From Halomarina pelagica (GTDB lineage: Archaea > Halobacteriota > Halobacteria > Halobacteriales > Haloarculaceae), in assembly GCF_024228315.1 (NCBI RefSeq), contig NZ_CP100454.1, forward strand, positions 2,480,001 through 2,544,000: DNA of 64,000 bases, in the 5' to 3' direction. Both the position numbers and the translations under genes were made by a program. Below are positions 28,598 to 36,635 of the stretch, in pieces (position 1 is the stretch's first letter; each line of letters starts with the position of its first letter). The notes under the pieces are model-generated. The model worked only from the letters and a program-made list of their open reading frames with translations, was not told the DNA's origin and did no database searches.

Positions 28598-29776
28598 TCA
28601 GTTAGTGCTCACGATCTTGATCACGTCGCCCTCCTCCAGTTCGTGGTCGTCGCCGATGCGCCGCCGCGAGCGCGCGTCGACGGCGTGGAGGTAGCCGTCG
28701 CCGATGTCCGAGTGGACGGCGTACGCGAGGTCGCGGGGAGTAGAGCCCCGCGGGAGCAGGAAGGCGTCGGGGAGGACGTTCCCCTGCCCGTCGGTCCACT
28801 TCGTCTCGTTCTGGACCGGGTAGGCGGTCACGCGGTCGAGCAGGTCGTAGACCGCCGCGTCGAGCGCCGCCTGTACGCCCGTGCCGCCCCACGCCTCCAT
28901 CACGCCGCGGATGCGCTCCAGACCGGCCTCCTGCTCCGCGGTCACCTCGCCGACCACCGCGAAGTCGGGGTCGCCGGGGTCGTACTCGACGACGCCCGCC
29001 TTCGCCGCCTGCCGGAGCGCGAGTTCCCCCTCCGCGCTGGCGGGGACGACGATGTCGGCCGCCTCGCGCAGGCGCGCCACGTTCTCCGCCGGGGCGACGT
29101 CCGCCTTGTTCGCCACGACGACGATAGGCTTCGAGCGCGCCCGGAGGTCCCGAGCGAGGCGCTCCCTGTCCTCGTCGGTCCACGCCTTCGGGTCGTCGGG
29201 GTACTCGACGCTTCTGAGGGTGGCGGACACGTCCGCCTCGCTCGCGCCGATGCCGGTCAGCATCTCGGTGAGCGCGTCCTCCAGGTCGAAGTCGGGCGCG
29301 CGCGACTGGCGCTCGATCGACTCCCAGTTGCGCGCGACGATGCCCGCCATCCAGAGGTCCATCTCCTCCTCGACGAAGTCCACGTCCCGCACGGGGTCGT
29401 AGCTCCCCACCTCGACGGGTTCGCCCTCGGCGTTCGTGCCGCCGGAGGCGTCCACGACGTTGAGGATCGCGTCGGCGTTCGACAGCGCGTCGAGGAACTG
29501 GTTGCCGAGACCGCGCCCCTCGTGCGCGCCCGGGACGAGGCCCGCCACGTCGAGCAGTTCGATCGGGACGTAGCGCTTCCCGTCGCGGCAGCGCTCGTTC
29601 CCGCAGCGCTCCTCGCGGTCGAGACAGGGACACTCGGTGCGCGCGTGGCTCACGCCGCGGTTCGGGTTGATGGTCGTGAACGGGTAGTTGCCGACGTCGA
29701 CCTCCGCGAGCGTCGCGGCGCGGTAGAACGTGGACTTCCCGGCGTTGGGCTTGCCCGCGAGCGCGACAGAGAGCAT
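28598..29776 (-). CDS. Obg/YchF-type GTP-binding protein with TGS domain
   Basis: The 392-residue protein has an N-terminal P-loop ALAGKPNAGKSTF (5-17), the G2/switch region VGNYPFTTI, G3 LLDVAGLVPGAHEG, G4 VANKADVAP, and a C-terminal TGS domain (about 310-392, ending GDVIKIVSTN). An insert with four cysteines (ECPCLDREERCGNERC) is typical of the archaeal form. Such GTPases bind ribosomes or tRNA-related complexes. It converges on the EamA gene. Confidence 0.92.
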   Translation of the reverse strand: MLSVALAGKPNAGKSTFYRAATLAEVDVGNYPFTTINPNRGVSHARTECPCLDREERCGNERCRDGKRYVPIELLDVAGLVPGAHEGRGLGNQFLDALSNADAILNVVDASGGTNAEGEPVEVGSYDPVRDVDFVEEEMDLWMAGIVARNWESIERQSRAPDFDLEDALTEMLTGIGASEADVSATLRSVEYPDDPKAWTDEDRERLARDLRARSKPIVVVANKADVAPAENVARLREAADIVVPASAEGELALRQAAKAGVVEYDPGDPDFAVVGEVTAEQEAGLERIRGVMEAWGGTGVQAALDAAVYDLLDRVTAYPVQNETKWTDGQGNVLPDAFLLPRGSTPRDLAYAVHSDIGDGYLHAVDARSRRRIGDDHELEEGDVIKIVSTN

Positions 29777-30290
29777 ACCGTGGGGTCGTTTCGAGTCGCG
29801 GAGTGCCTTTCGGTTGCTTGGGGAGTGGGGTTCAGGGTAGTTGGAGGTTCACGATGCGAGAACACCGAGATAACGATGCCTCGGCGACGATCAGACGACA
29901 GCGTCTGCAAAGCCCTCACGCGCTGCACTCGGGCGGCGAGCGAGACCTTCGGTCTCGCTACTTCCCGCTCACTCCGCTCGCGGGAACCTCGCTGCGCTCC
30001 TCGGTTCGCTCGTTTCACTCGCTCACCTGCGGTGCTTACGTCGTCGGCCTTCGCGCAGCGCGCTCGCCCTTTGCGATTCCGCCAGGAAACTCGCGTGGCT
30101 CGTCTCCTGAGCCCTCGTTCGCTCGCGTTGCTCGCTCGCGGGAACGCCAGGACCCTACCTGACTCCGTCGGGCGCGCACGGAGCGCGCCCGGCCGCGTGG
30201 CGGGTGTGACGGGTATGCGTGCCCGTCCACTCCCCGAAACCGTCCCGATCACCGATAGTTACCTGTGTCTCGGGTGCACGATCCTCACGT
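29777..30290. other. Intergenic region with a dispersed repeat copy and cupin promoter
   Basis: These 514 bases hold no gene. The centre (29909-30086) is a copy of the dispersed repeat annotated separately. AT-poor sequence with many CGCTCG/GCTCGC words fills most of the rest. The sequence just before 30291 should contain the cupin promoter (gatagttacctgtg near 30253-30266 is the best AT-rich candidate). Confidence 0.5.
29909..30086 (-). repeat. Dispersed repeat, copy 1 (178 bp)
   Basis: Read on the minus strand the element starts CCTGGCGG, continues into AAAGGGCGAG, passes the conserved stretch GACGTAAGCACCGCAGG and CGAGGAGCGCAGCGAGG, and ends GAGGGCTTT. The same terminal words are found in the copies at 30880-31130, 39178-39306 and 39346-39463. 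It is rich in short CGAGCG/CGCTCG palindromes and encodes no convincing protein. It looks like a miniature mobile or amplified element, but target-site duplications are not clear. Confidence 0.6.
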
Positions 30291-30770
30291 ATGGATCCCA
30301 TCAACGAGTCGGACCTCGACTGGACCGAACTCGACGGGGTGGAGGGGACGTTCGGACAGAAGCGGTTGGGCGAGGCGGCCGGGGGCGACCGTCTCGGGTG
30401 CACCCTCTACGAACTGCCCGCCGGCTGTCAACCGTGGTCGTACCACTACCACGCGGCGAACGAGGAGGCGATCTACGTGTTGTCGGGGACTGGCACCCTC
30501 CGCGTGGATGGCGACGAGTACGCGCTCTGCGAGGGGGACTACGTGGCCTTTCCGGCGGACGAATCCGGCGGTCACTGCGTCGTCAACGACTCGGACGCGC
30601 CGCTCCGGTACCTCGCGTTCTCGACGATGGCGGAGCCGGACGTCACGGTTCACCCCGAGATCGGGAAGGTCGGGGTGTACGTCGGTGCCGCGCCCGGCAG
30701 CGGGGACGAGCGGACGCTGTCGGGGTTCTTCGACGTCGACGACGCCGTGGACGGGTCGGAGGACGAGTGA
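30291..30770 (+). CDS. Cupin-domain protein
   Basis: The 159-residue protein has a single cupin barrel with the metal motif as YHYHAANEEAIYVLSGTG (His52, His54, Glu58 or Glu59) and the second motif with His95 in ESGGHCVVND. Cupins of this size bind small molecules or act on sugars and aromatic acids. No specific reaction can be assigned. The ATG at 30291 is chosen because the upstream in-frame sequence is intergenic in character. Confidence 0.85.
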   Translation: MDPINESDLDWTELDGVEGTFGQKRLGEAAGGDRLGCTLYELPAGCQPWSYHYHAANEEAIYVLSGTGTLRVDGDEYALCEGDYVAFPADESGGHCVVNDSDAPLRYLAFSTMAEPDVTVHPEIGKVGVYVGAAPGSGDERTLSGFFDVDDAVDGSEDE

Positions 30771-31208
30771 CCCCGGCGATCGGAACGGATGCGGTTTCCA
30801 CGCGAGCCGCGCGGCCGGGAGGGCGTCCCGTCGCCCGATCCGGGGGAGGGCAGGCGGGCGATGCGGGACGGTGCGGTCGCCTGGTGGACTGAAAGGGCGA
30901 GCGCGGTAGACGAAGCACGCCGACGTAAGCACCGCAGGCGAACGCAGTGAGCCGAGGAGCGCAGCGAGGCGCGCGAGTCACGCGAGCCGGGCGGGACCGG
31001 AGGTCCCGCTGGAAGCCGGCCATCGGCCGGCGACGATGCGAGCGTGACGTCGGAAGTCGCAGCCCGCGCAGCCGAGCACCGCGAGGCGAGCAGGACCGTC
31101 TTCCGGGAGTCTACAGCGTGAGGGCTTTCGGGGTGTTGCGGTTAGTTACGTGAGCGAAGGCTTTCGAGACGTTCTACGTGGGAACGTTCCGTCCTCTCAC
31201 TCGGCGCG
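30771..31208. other. Intergenic region filled by a dispersed repeat copy
   Basis: These 438 bases between the cupin and the bactofilin-like gene contain the repeat copy at 30880-31130. The short frames in it are compositional. After the repeat, 31131-31208 carries another AGGCTTTCGAG word, perhaps part of a damaged end. Confidence 0.5.
30880..31130 (+). repeat. Dispersed repeat, copy 2 (251 bp)
   Basis: Starts CCTGGTGGACTGAAAGGGCG, contains GACGTAAGCACCGCAGG and GAGGAGCGCAGCGAGGCG, and ends GAGGGCTTTCG. It is the longest of the four copies and contains additional internal palindromes (for example GGGACCGGAGGTCCC near 30992-31006). No coding capacity is credible. Confidence 0.6.
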
Positions 31209-32078
31209 TTACTCCGTCTCCCGGGCGAACTCGCGGTGGATGGACATCTCGCCGCGCGCCCGAATGCTGCCGTCGATGGCGGCGTCGTCGTGCAGCGAGA
31301 GGTCCTCGCAGGCGACGTCACCGAGGATCTCAGCGCCGGGGGCGATCCTGACGGTGCCCCGCTTGGTGGTCACGTCGCCGTGGACGCGCGTGCCCTCGCC
31401 GACGGTGATGTCGCCGCGGGCGCGGAGGCTGCCGAAGACGTTGTTGTCCCGGCCCACGTCGAGCGAGGTGGCGCGGATGTTGCCGTGGATGCGGCAGTCG
31501 TCGCCGACGACGCCCGGCTTGGAGACGCGCCAGGCGTCGTCGCTGACGCTCGACCCGCGGGGGACGATCAGCGGGTCGGGCTCCTCGTCCTCCTCGTCGG
31601 CCTCGGCGTCGCCGAGCAGTTCCTCCGCCGCCTCCCGGGCCTCCTCCTCCTCGCCGATGCGAAGCAGGTGCGAGAGGTAGACGAAGAAGAACACGACGGT
31701 CGGCATGGGGTTGCGAATGACGATCCAGCCGTTGGCCTCGAAGCCGCGCTCGATGTCCACGTCGTCGCCGATGTCGAGGTCGCCGCTCACCATCAGCTGC
31801 CCGCCGATGCGGGTGCGCTCGCCGATGTAGGCGTCCTCGCCGACGAGGACGTTCCCCGCCACGTCGCACCACATGTCGAGGCGGCAGTCGCCCGCCGCCT
31901 CGATGTCGTGGCCGAAGGTGACGCGCTCGCCGGCGACGACGGTCCGCCCGCGGACACCGAACTCGACGGTGCTCTGGCCGCCGACGATCACGTCGCCGTC
32001 GGTCACCAGGTCGCGTTCCTCGACGGTCGTCCCGTCGGGGATGGCCAGTCGTTCGAGCGGGTCCGAGCGAATCGACAC
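31209..32078 (-). CDS. Bactofilin-like (polymer-forming) beta-helix protein
   Basis: The 289-residue protein is made of short strand repeats (for example GDVIVGGQSTVEFGVRGRTV, then VGEDAYIGERTRIGGQLMV) typical of right-handed beta-helix polymer-forming proteins. The helix is interrupted near residues 125-180 by a hydrophobic stretch PMPTVVFFFVYLSHLL and an acidic linker (EEEEAREAAEELLGDAEADE), after which the strands resume. Such proteins form cytoskeletal or surface scaffolds in bacteria. The archaeal role is not established. GTG at 32078 is the likely start, since the upstream frame runs into intergenic sequence. Confidence 0.7.
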   Translation of the reverse strand: MSIRSDPLERLAIPDGTTVEERDLVTDGDVIVGGQSTVEFGVRGRTVVAGERVTFGHDIEAAGDCRLDMWCDVAGNVLVGEDAYIGERTRIGGQLMVSGDLDIGDDVDIERGFEANGWIVIRNPMPTVVFFFVYLSHLLRIGEEEEAREAAEELLGDAEADEEDEEPDPLIVPRGSSVSDDAWRVSKPGVVGDDCRIHGNIRATSLDVGRDNNVFGSLRARGDITVGEGTRVHGDVTTKRGTVRIAPGAEILGDVACEDLSLHDDAAIDGSIRARGEMSIHREFARETE

Positions 32079-32240
32079 GAGTAGTCCGTTACCGTCACCC
32101 GTAATAAACCCCGTGCGATCGTCCGACGCGGGGCTGACGCTCCGCTCCGTTCCGCTCCGACTCGCGGGTCCCGTCTCGCGGGATCCGGAGCGGTCGGTCG
32201 ACCCCACGACCGCCCGATTCCCGGCGACGATCCGGTCAGG

Positions 32241-32246
32241 TTTATG
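32241..32246 (+). promoter_or_regulatory. TATA-like box of the 65-residue protein gene
   Basis: TTTATG lies 29-34 bp before the ATG at 32275, a normal leaderless distance. Confidence 0.4.
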
Positions 32247-32274
32247 GCCGCGCGCGGCCAACGCGGAGTCACGT

Positions 32275-32472
32275 ATGACCGTTCTCTCGTTCGACGAATC
32301 GGGCGTCGACGTCGTCTACAAGGGTACCGAGTTCCGCCTGGAGAAGTCGCTCATCGAGGACGCCGTCCAGAAGCCCTACCCCGACGTGACCGACCACGAG
32401 GTCCTGATGATCGTCGAGGAGGACCCGTCGCCGACGGGCGAACCGCGTCGCATCGCCGACATCGTGGGATAG
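32275..32472 (+). CDS. Small haloarchaeal protein (DUF5800-like), 65 aa
   Basis: The protein reads MTVLSFDESGVDVVYKGTEF, then a helix, TDHEVLMIVEEDPS and GEPRRIADIVG. It is acidic and soluble, and from memory it matches the haloarchaeal DUF5800 family. No function is known to me. It is divergent from the bactofilin-like gene and has its own TATA-like box. Confidence 0.75.
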   Translation: MTVLSFDESGVDVVYKGTEFRLEKSLIEDAVQKPYPDVTDHEVLMIVEEDPSPTGEPRRIADIVG

Positions 32473-32638
32473 ACGGCTCTCGACCCCGTCCGACCACTTC
32501 CGATCGTCGAATCCCCGACGGCCCGCTCCCTGTTCGGACCCCTCGCCCCTCGAGCGCATCCCTCGCCCGACCTCGGCTCGACCGGTCGCGTCGCCTCCGC
32601 AGCGATAGAGCTTTCATCCGGCGCGCGCACCCTCGGAT

Positions 32639-32764
32639 ATGGCCGATCTCGCCCGGTTCGACCACCCCGCCTTTCGGACGGCCGCCGCCACCGTCGTCAG
32701 CTACCTGCTGATCCTCGCCGCGATGACCGCCCTGCTGTTCGGCGTCCCGTACCTCCTCTTCTGA
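32639..32764 (+). CDS. Small single-span membrane protein, 41 aa
   Basis: The short gene encodes MADLARFDHPAFRTAAATVV followed by one hydrophobic span to the C-terminus (about 16-41, ending VPYLLF). Codon third positions are nearly all C or G. It has no close family that I recognise. Tiny membrane proteins of this kind are common near haloarchaeal respiratory genes, which is context only. Confidence 0.5.
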   Translation: MADLARFDHPAFRTAAATVVSYLLILAAMTALLFGVPYLLF

Positions 32765-32843
32765 TCCGGGAACCGGTTCGCGGAACCTGCGGCTACCGGA
32801 GTAGCCGCAGTCTATACCAACCCTCGCGCCGTTATGGGGGTGT

Positions 32844-33386
32844 ATGTCCCGGGTAGTCGCGTGGATCCGCCGACACCACGTCGGCGTGCTCGCCGTCTCG
32901 CTGTTCGTCGTCACCGTGCTGCTGTTCGGCGTCCTCGGTCTCGGAACGCTCGTCGCGCTCGCGTCGCTGACCGCGCCGCTCGACGCGCTCGTCGGCGCGG
33001 TCCTCCCGTGGGCGGTCGCGGCGCTCCTGCTCGGCGCGCTGGCGCTCGGGCTGATCGCCGCGCTCGCGTGGACGTTCGTCCGGCGGCTGTCGCTCCCGAA
33101 GAGTCAGCGCGCGGCCGACCTCGCCGCGCGGATCGAACGCCACAACGAGTGGGCGCGCTCGGTCGGCCTCTCGGCGGTCGTCGCGCCGCCGCGCCCCACG
33201 ACCGACGATCGGATCGACGACCTCAAGCGCCGCTACGTCGACGGCGACCTCTCGGAGGCGGAGTTCGAGCGCCGCGTCGGCTCGCTCGTCGACGGCGAGC
33301 ATCGCGAGGGGAGACGGGGGCACACCGGACGGAAACGCGGCCCACGGCGCGAACGGGGGGACGCGGAGCGCGCCCGGGGTCGGTGA
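32844..33386 (+). CDS. Membrane protein with C-terminal SHOCT domain
   Basis: The 180-residue protein has two membrane spans (about 14-44 and 52-78), a basic linker, and a short C-terminal helix pair DDLKRRYVDGDLSEAEFERR that fits the SHOCT motif (near residues 124-150), followed by a basic, disordered tail. SHOCT domains are short oligomerisation or tethering modules. Function in this protein is unknown. It converges on the zinc-finger gene with six bases between them. Confidence 0.75.
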   Translation: MSRVVAWIRRHHVGVLAVSLFVVTVLLFGVLGLGTLVALASLTAPLDALVGAVLPWAVAALLLGALALGLIAALAWTFVRRLSLPKSQRAADLAARIERHNEWARSVGLSAVVAPPRPTTDDRIDDLKRRYVDGDLSEAEFERRVGSLVDGEHREGRRGHTGRKRGPRRERGDAERARGR

Positions 33387-33392
33387 CCGCGC

Positions 33393-33707
33393 TCACGTGA
33401 CGAACGCGTAGACGATGAGGAAGCCGAAGTAGACGAGCACGAGCAGGGCGAGCGCCTTCAGCCGGAAGAGGTTCAGCTCCTCCTCCTCGCCCTCGTAGGT
33501 CTCCTGGAACCGTTCGTACTCCGCCGGGGAGAGGCGATCGCCGTGCTCGAGGCCGCGGTGGAGCACCAGCCAGTCCTCGCGGGCGAACCGCCGGCCGCAG
33601 AACTCACAGACACGCGGTCCGTCGGGGCCGTTCGCCTCCGGCGATCCGTCCGACTCGGCGTCGCGCGAGCGCGTGCGAACCGGTGGTGGGGAGTCGACGT
33701 CGGTCAT
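33393..33707 (-). CDS. C2H2 zinc-finger membrane protein, 104 aa
   Basis: The protein has a disordered acidic N-terminus, one C2H2 finger (CEFCGRRFAREDWLVLHRGL followed by EHG, with Cys-x2-Cys and the two His), an acidic linker and a C-terminal membrane anchor (LLVLVYFGFLIVYAFV). A finger tethered to the membrane is a recurrent haloarchaeal layout. DNA or protein binding is possible. It is divergent from the oxidase subunit III gene, 147 bp away, which may mean a shared control region. Confidence 0.75.
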   Translation of the reverse strand: MTDVDSPPPVRTRSRDAESDGSPEANGPDGPRVCEFCGRRFAREDWLVLHRGLEHGDRLSPAEYERFQETYEGEEEELNLFRLKALALLVLVYFGFLIVYAFVT

Positions 33708-33854
33708 CTGTGGGGTCGGAACGGGGGCGCTCCGGGCCTTCGTCGGCACTACGGTGACGGCGAAGGTGTACCTTCCGCCTTCCGCCGCTCGCATTTCGCC
33801 CTCCACCCCGTGCGTTTGAGAGCCTTTTTGCTTCCCCGCTCGTAACGAAGCGAC

Positions 33855-34721
33855 ATGAGTGTAGACGAAGCGGACGAGCACGGCGGGCACCACCACCACC
33901 TGCCCGCGGTCGAGGACTGGCCGCGGGGGTTCGGCGAGGCCAGCTGGTGGCCGTTCATCACCGCCCTCGGCGGCGCGGGGTTCTACGTCGGTGCCGCCCT
34001 GTTCGTCCTCGGTAACGGTGAAGAACCGCTCATCGACCCGCTCATCGGGCCGGCGGTGTTCGTCGGGAGCACGTTCGTGTTCCTCGCCGGGCTGTACGGC
34101 TGGCTGTACCACGCCTTCATCGTGAACTTCTGGGAGGGCGAACCCGAGGGGACCAGCTCTCGCGGCCTCCGACTGGCGATGCTCCTATTCCTCGGGAGCG
34201 AGATCTCCACCTTCGGGGCGGGCTTCGTCTACTACTTCTTCATCCGGGCGGGGACGTGGCCGCCGACGGGCGGGGAACTCCCCCACCTGCTGAGTTCGCT
34301 CGTCCTGATCAACACGGCCATCCTGGTGGTGAGCAGTTTCACCCTCCACTACGCACACGTCGCGCTCCTGAACGGCAAGCGCGGGCGGTTCAAGGGCCTC
34401 CTCGCCGTGACGCTCCTGCTCGGGGTCGTCTTCCTCGGCGGGCAGGTGCTCGAGTACTACGAGTTCATCGTCGGGGCGGGCTTCACGCTCCAGCAAGGCG
34501 TCTACGCGAGCGCGTTCTTCGGGCTGACCGGCCTGCACGGCCTGCACGTCACCCTGGGCGCGGTGCTCATCGCCATCGTCTTCATCCGCGCGCTCTACGG
34601 GCAGTACTCCCCCGATCGCCACACGTCCGTCTCGACGGTCTCGATGTACTGGCACTTCGTGGACGCCGTCTGGATCTTCCTCGTCGTCGTCCTCTACGTC
34701 GGCGCGGAAGTCCACTTCTGA
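33855..34721 (+). CDS. coxC: Heme-copper oxidase subunit III
   Basis: The 288-residue membrane protein has a His-rich cytoplasmic N-terminus (HGGHHHHLP), about seven spans and the family signatures FLGSEISTFGAGFVYYFF, LHGLHVTLGAVL and VSMYWHFVDAVWIFLV. Subunit III stabilises the proton-pumping oxidase and does not bind metal. The start is the first ATG after a T-rich stretch (agcctttttgcttcc). No subunit I gene is next to it or elsewhere in the window. Confidence 0.93.
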   Translation: MSVDEADEHGGHHHHLPAVEDWPRGFGEASWWPFITALGGAGFYVGAALFVLGNGEEPLIDPLIGPAVFVGSTFVFLAGLYGWLYHAFIVNFWEGEPEGTSSRGLRLAMLLFLGSEISTFGAGFVYYFFIRAGTWPPTGGELPHLLSSLVLINTAILVVSSFTLHYAHVALLNGKRGRFKGLLAVTLLLGVVFLGGQVLEYYEFIVGAGFTLQQGVYASAFFGLTGLHGLHVTLGAVLIAIVFIRALYGQYSPDRHTSVSTVSMYWHFVDAVWIFLVVVLYVGAEVHF

Positions 34722-35574
34722 TCGGCGACGCGACGCACGCTCTCTTCTTCCTTCTCTCCCGCTCCTCCCTCACCCGTTTCTCTCCTCCGCTTCCTTCGCC
34801 CGTTCCACCTCCTCTCTTCTCTCATCCGTTCCTCTCCCCCTCTTCCTTCGCCCGCTCCCTCTCTTTCTCCTCTCCCTCTCTCCTCGCTGCTGGACCACCG
34901 ACCCGGGCGACGACGCCGAGGTCGGGGCGGCCGGCGTCGCTCCCGAGACGCCGACCGTCGGGACCGGACTCAGTCCCAGCCCGCGAGGACGAGACGCCGG
35001 GCGACGCGTTCCCGAAGTGGCCGCCGCCGTGCGCGGGTGGGCGATTCCTCGCGTCGCTCCCCGCGTTCCGGATTCGCCGCGGGACAGATCCCCGAACGTC
35101 CGGTTTCGGCGAGGGGGCGTTCGGGTCGACGGGGTGGACGCGCGCGAGGGGTGAGACGCGCATCCCCGGGAATCGCGCGTCGGCGAACCGCCGCCGTCCC
35201 GGGCACGACGACCACCGCGGGCCGCGCGGGGCCGATCCGTCGGACGGTCCGGCGCAGCGATAGTCGAGGGTCAGCCCCGGTCCGATCCGTTCCGCCGCCG
35301 CGGCGTCCCGGAGGCCGGGTCACTCGTCGGCGCGGATCGGAGGCGACGGGGTGCACGTTCGAGAGCGACGACCGACGGAGCGACGAGCGACGGTCGGCGG
35401 TGGCGGTAGAGCGGTCGGGGTCGGAGGAACGACGGCGGTAACTCGGCGCGGAGAAGCGGCGGCGCGGTGGACGAGAGGGGCGTGCTCGCGGATACGGTCG
35501 GCTACGGCGCGGCGTCGGGAGAAGTGCGTCGTGGGAGTACTCTGAGATCGCGTCGGATCGGTTCTCGAGCGGGT
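34722..35574. other. 853-bp intergenic region with a long pyrimidine tract
   Basis: No credible gene is found. Open frames here are Arg-, Ser- or Pro-rich and lack motifs. The left part is a pyrimidine tract (34741-34885), annotated separately. The remainder is GC-rich and palindrome-poor up to the 3' end of coxB at 35575. The gap separates the subunit III and subunit II genes, where subunit I might have been expected. Confidence 0.6.
34741..34885 (+). repeat. 145-bp polypyrimidine tract
   Basis: Only 11 of 145 bases are purines, in imperfect CTCTTCTTCC/CTCCTCTC units that follow 19 bp after the coxC stop codon. A U/C-rich RNA of this length could serve as a strong termination or FttA cleavage zone. 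Triplex formation is another possibility. Confidence 0.7.
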
Positions 35575-36534
35575 TCAGGCCGTGCCGTTGGCGGTCCCGT
35601 TCGCGGTCGCGTTGGCCGTAGCGTTGGTGGCGTTGCCGCCCGCGGTCGCGTTGGTGGCGTTCGTCGCGTTGCCGGTGGTCGCGTTCGTCGCGTTGGTGGC
35701 GTTCGTGGCGTTACCGCCCGTGGCGTTCCCCGCGGTGGTGTTGTTGCTCGCGGTGGCGTTCGCGCCGCCGCTACCGGACTGCTGTTGCTTCTGGAGGTAC
35801 TGCTCGTACTTCTCCTGGGAGACGACCTCGACCGTGCCGAGCATCTGCGAGTGCCCGACGCCGCAGTACTCGGCGCAGTAGAGCTGGTAGGTGCCCTTCT
35901 CCGTGGCCTTCGTGATGATCGTGTTGTACTGGCCGGGGAAGGCGTCCTGCTTCAGCCCGAGATCGGGCGCGTGGAACGCGTGGAGCCAGTCGACGGAGGT
36001 GACGTGGATGTACACCGTCCGGTTGGCGGGGATCACGACGCGGTTCTTCTCGCCGGTCACGTTCTCCTCGGGGTAGTAGACGTTCCAGAGGTACTTCTGG
36101 GCGACGACCTCGACCTGGACCGCGTTCTCCCCGGCCGGCACCTTCTCGCCGGGGTAGTCCTGCGTCAGGTTGGCGACCTGACCGTCGTCGGGGCTGGTGG
36201 CGGTCGCGCCGCCGATGAAGGCGCTGCCGAGCACCTGGTAGGAGGCGAGACCGACGAAGAGGAGGATGATGGCCGTGGCGACGGTCCACGTGATCTCGAG
36301 GCGACGGTTCTCCTGGGTCGGTGACGGGTCGTCGTTGTTGCGGAACTTGTAGACGGTGTAGATGAGGATGCCCTCGACGAGCACGGTGATGGGGACTGCG
36401 ACGTACAACAGCTTCTGGTTCAGTCCCGAAATCAGCCGCTCGTTGACGGACGACTGGGCCGCGACGGGCTCTGCGAGGACCGCGAGGAGCACGAGCCCTC
36501 CGAGCACACCCAGTAATCTCCGGGTAACTCTCAT
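35575..36534 (-). CDS. coxB: Heme-copper oxidase subunit II with a sequon-rich tail
   Basis: Subunit II receives electrons at its binuclear CuA site. The 319-residue precursor has a signal peptide (to about 26), two spans (about 42-62 and 82-104), and the CuA ligands His185 (WLHAF), Cys220, Glu222, Cys224, His228 and Met231 in YCAEYCGVGHSQM. After residue 258 comes an unusual 61-residue tail with 16 overlapping or adjacent N-x-T sequons made of NAT and NGT units. The tail is on the outside, where archaeal AglB glycosylates such sites. A GTATTTAC box (36558-36565) lies 24-31 bp before the ATG. Confidence 0.94.
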   Translation of the reverse strand: MRVTRRLLGVLGGLVLLAVLAEPVAAQSSVNERLISGLNQKLLYVAVPITVLVEGILIYTVYKFRNNDDPSPTQENRRLEITWTVATAIILLFVGLASYQVLGSAFIGGATATSPDDGQVANLTQDYPGEKVPAGENAVQVEVVAQKYLWNVYYPEENVTGEKNRVVIPANRTVYIHVTSVDWLHAFHAPDLGLKQDAFPGQYNTIITKATEKGTYQLYCAEYCGVGHSQMLGTVEVVSQEKYEQYLQKQQQSGSGGANATASNNTTAGNATGGNATNATNATNATTGNATNATNATAGGNATNATANATANGTANGTA

Positions 36535-36557
36535 GCGAGTCGGTTAGAAACTGCGGC

Positions 36558-36565
36558 GTAAATAC
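36558..36565 (-). promoter_or_regulatory. TATA-like box of coxB
   Basis: GTATTTAC on the minus strand lies 24-31 bp before the coxB start at 36534, within the 101-bp divergent region shared with the heme A pathway gene. Confidence 0.5.
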
Positions 36566-36635
36566 CTACTGACTGCGCCCCGACGCGGGCCGAAAGCGGG
36601 GGGTCTAAGTGCCGACGTGACCGACTCTCGAGGCA

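Noticed and set aside
34822-35441. Several Arg/Ser/Pro-rich frames in the gap between coxC and coxB
   Set aside because: They have no motifs, overlap on both strands and come from a pyrimidine- and GC-biased region.
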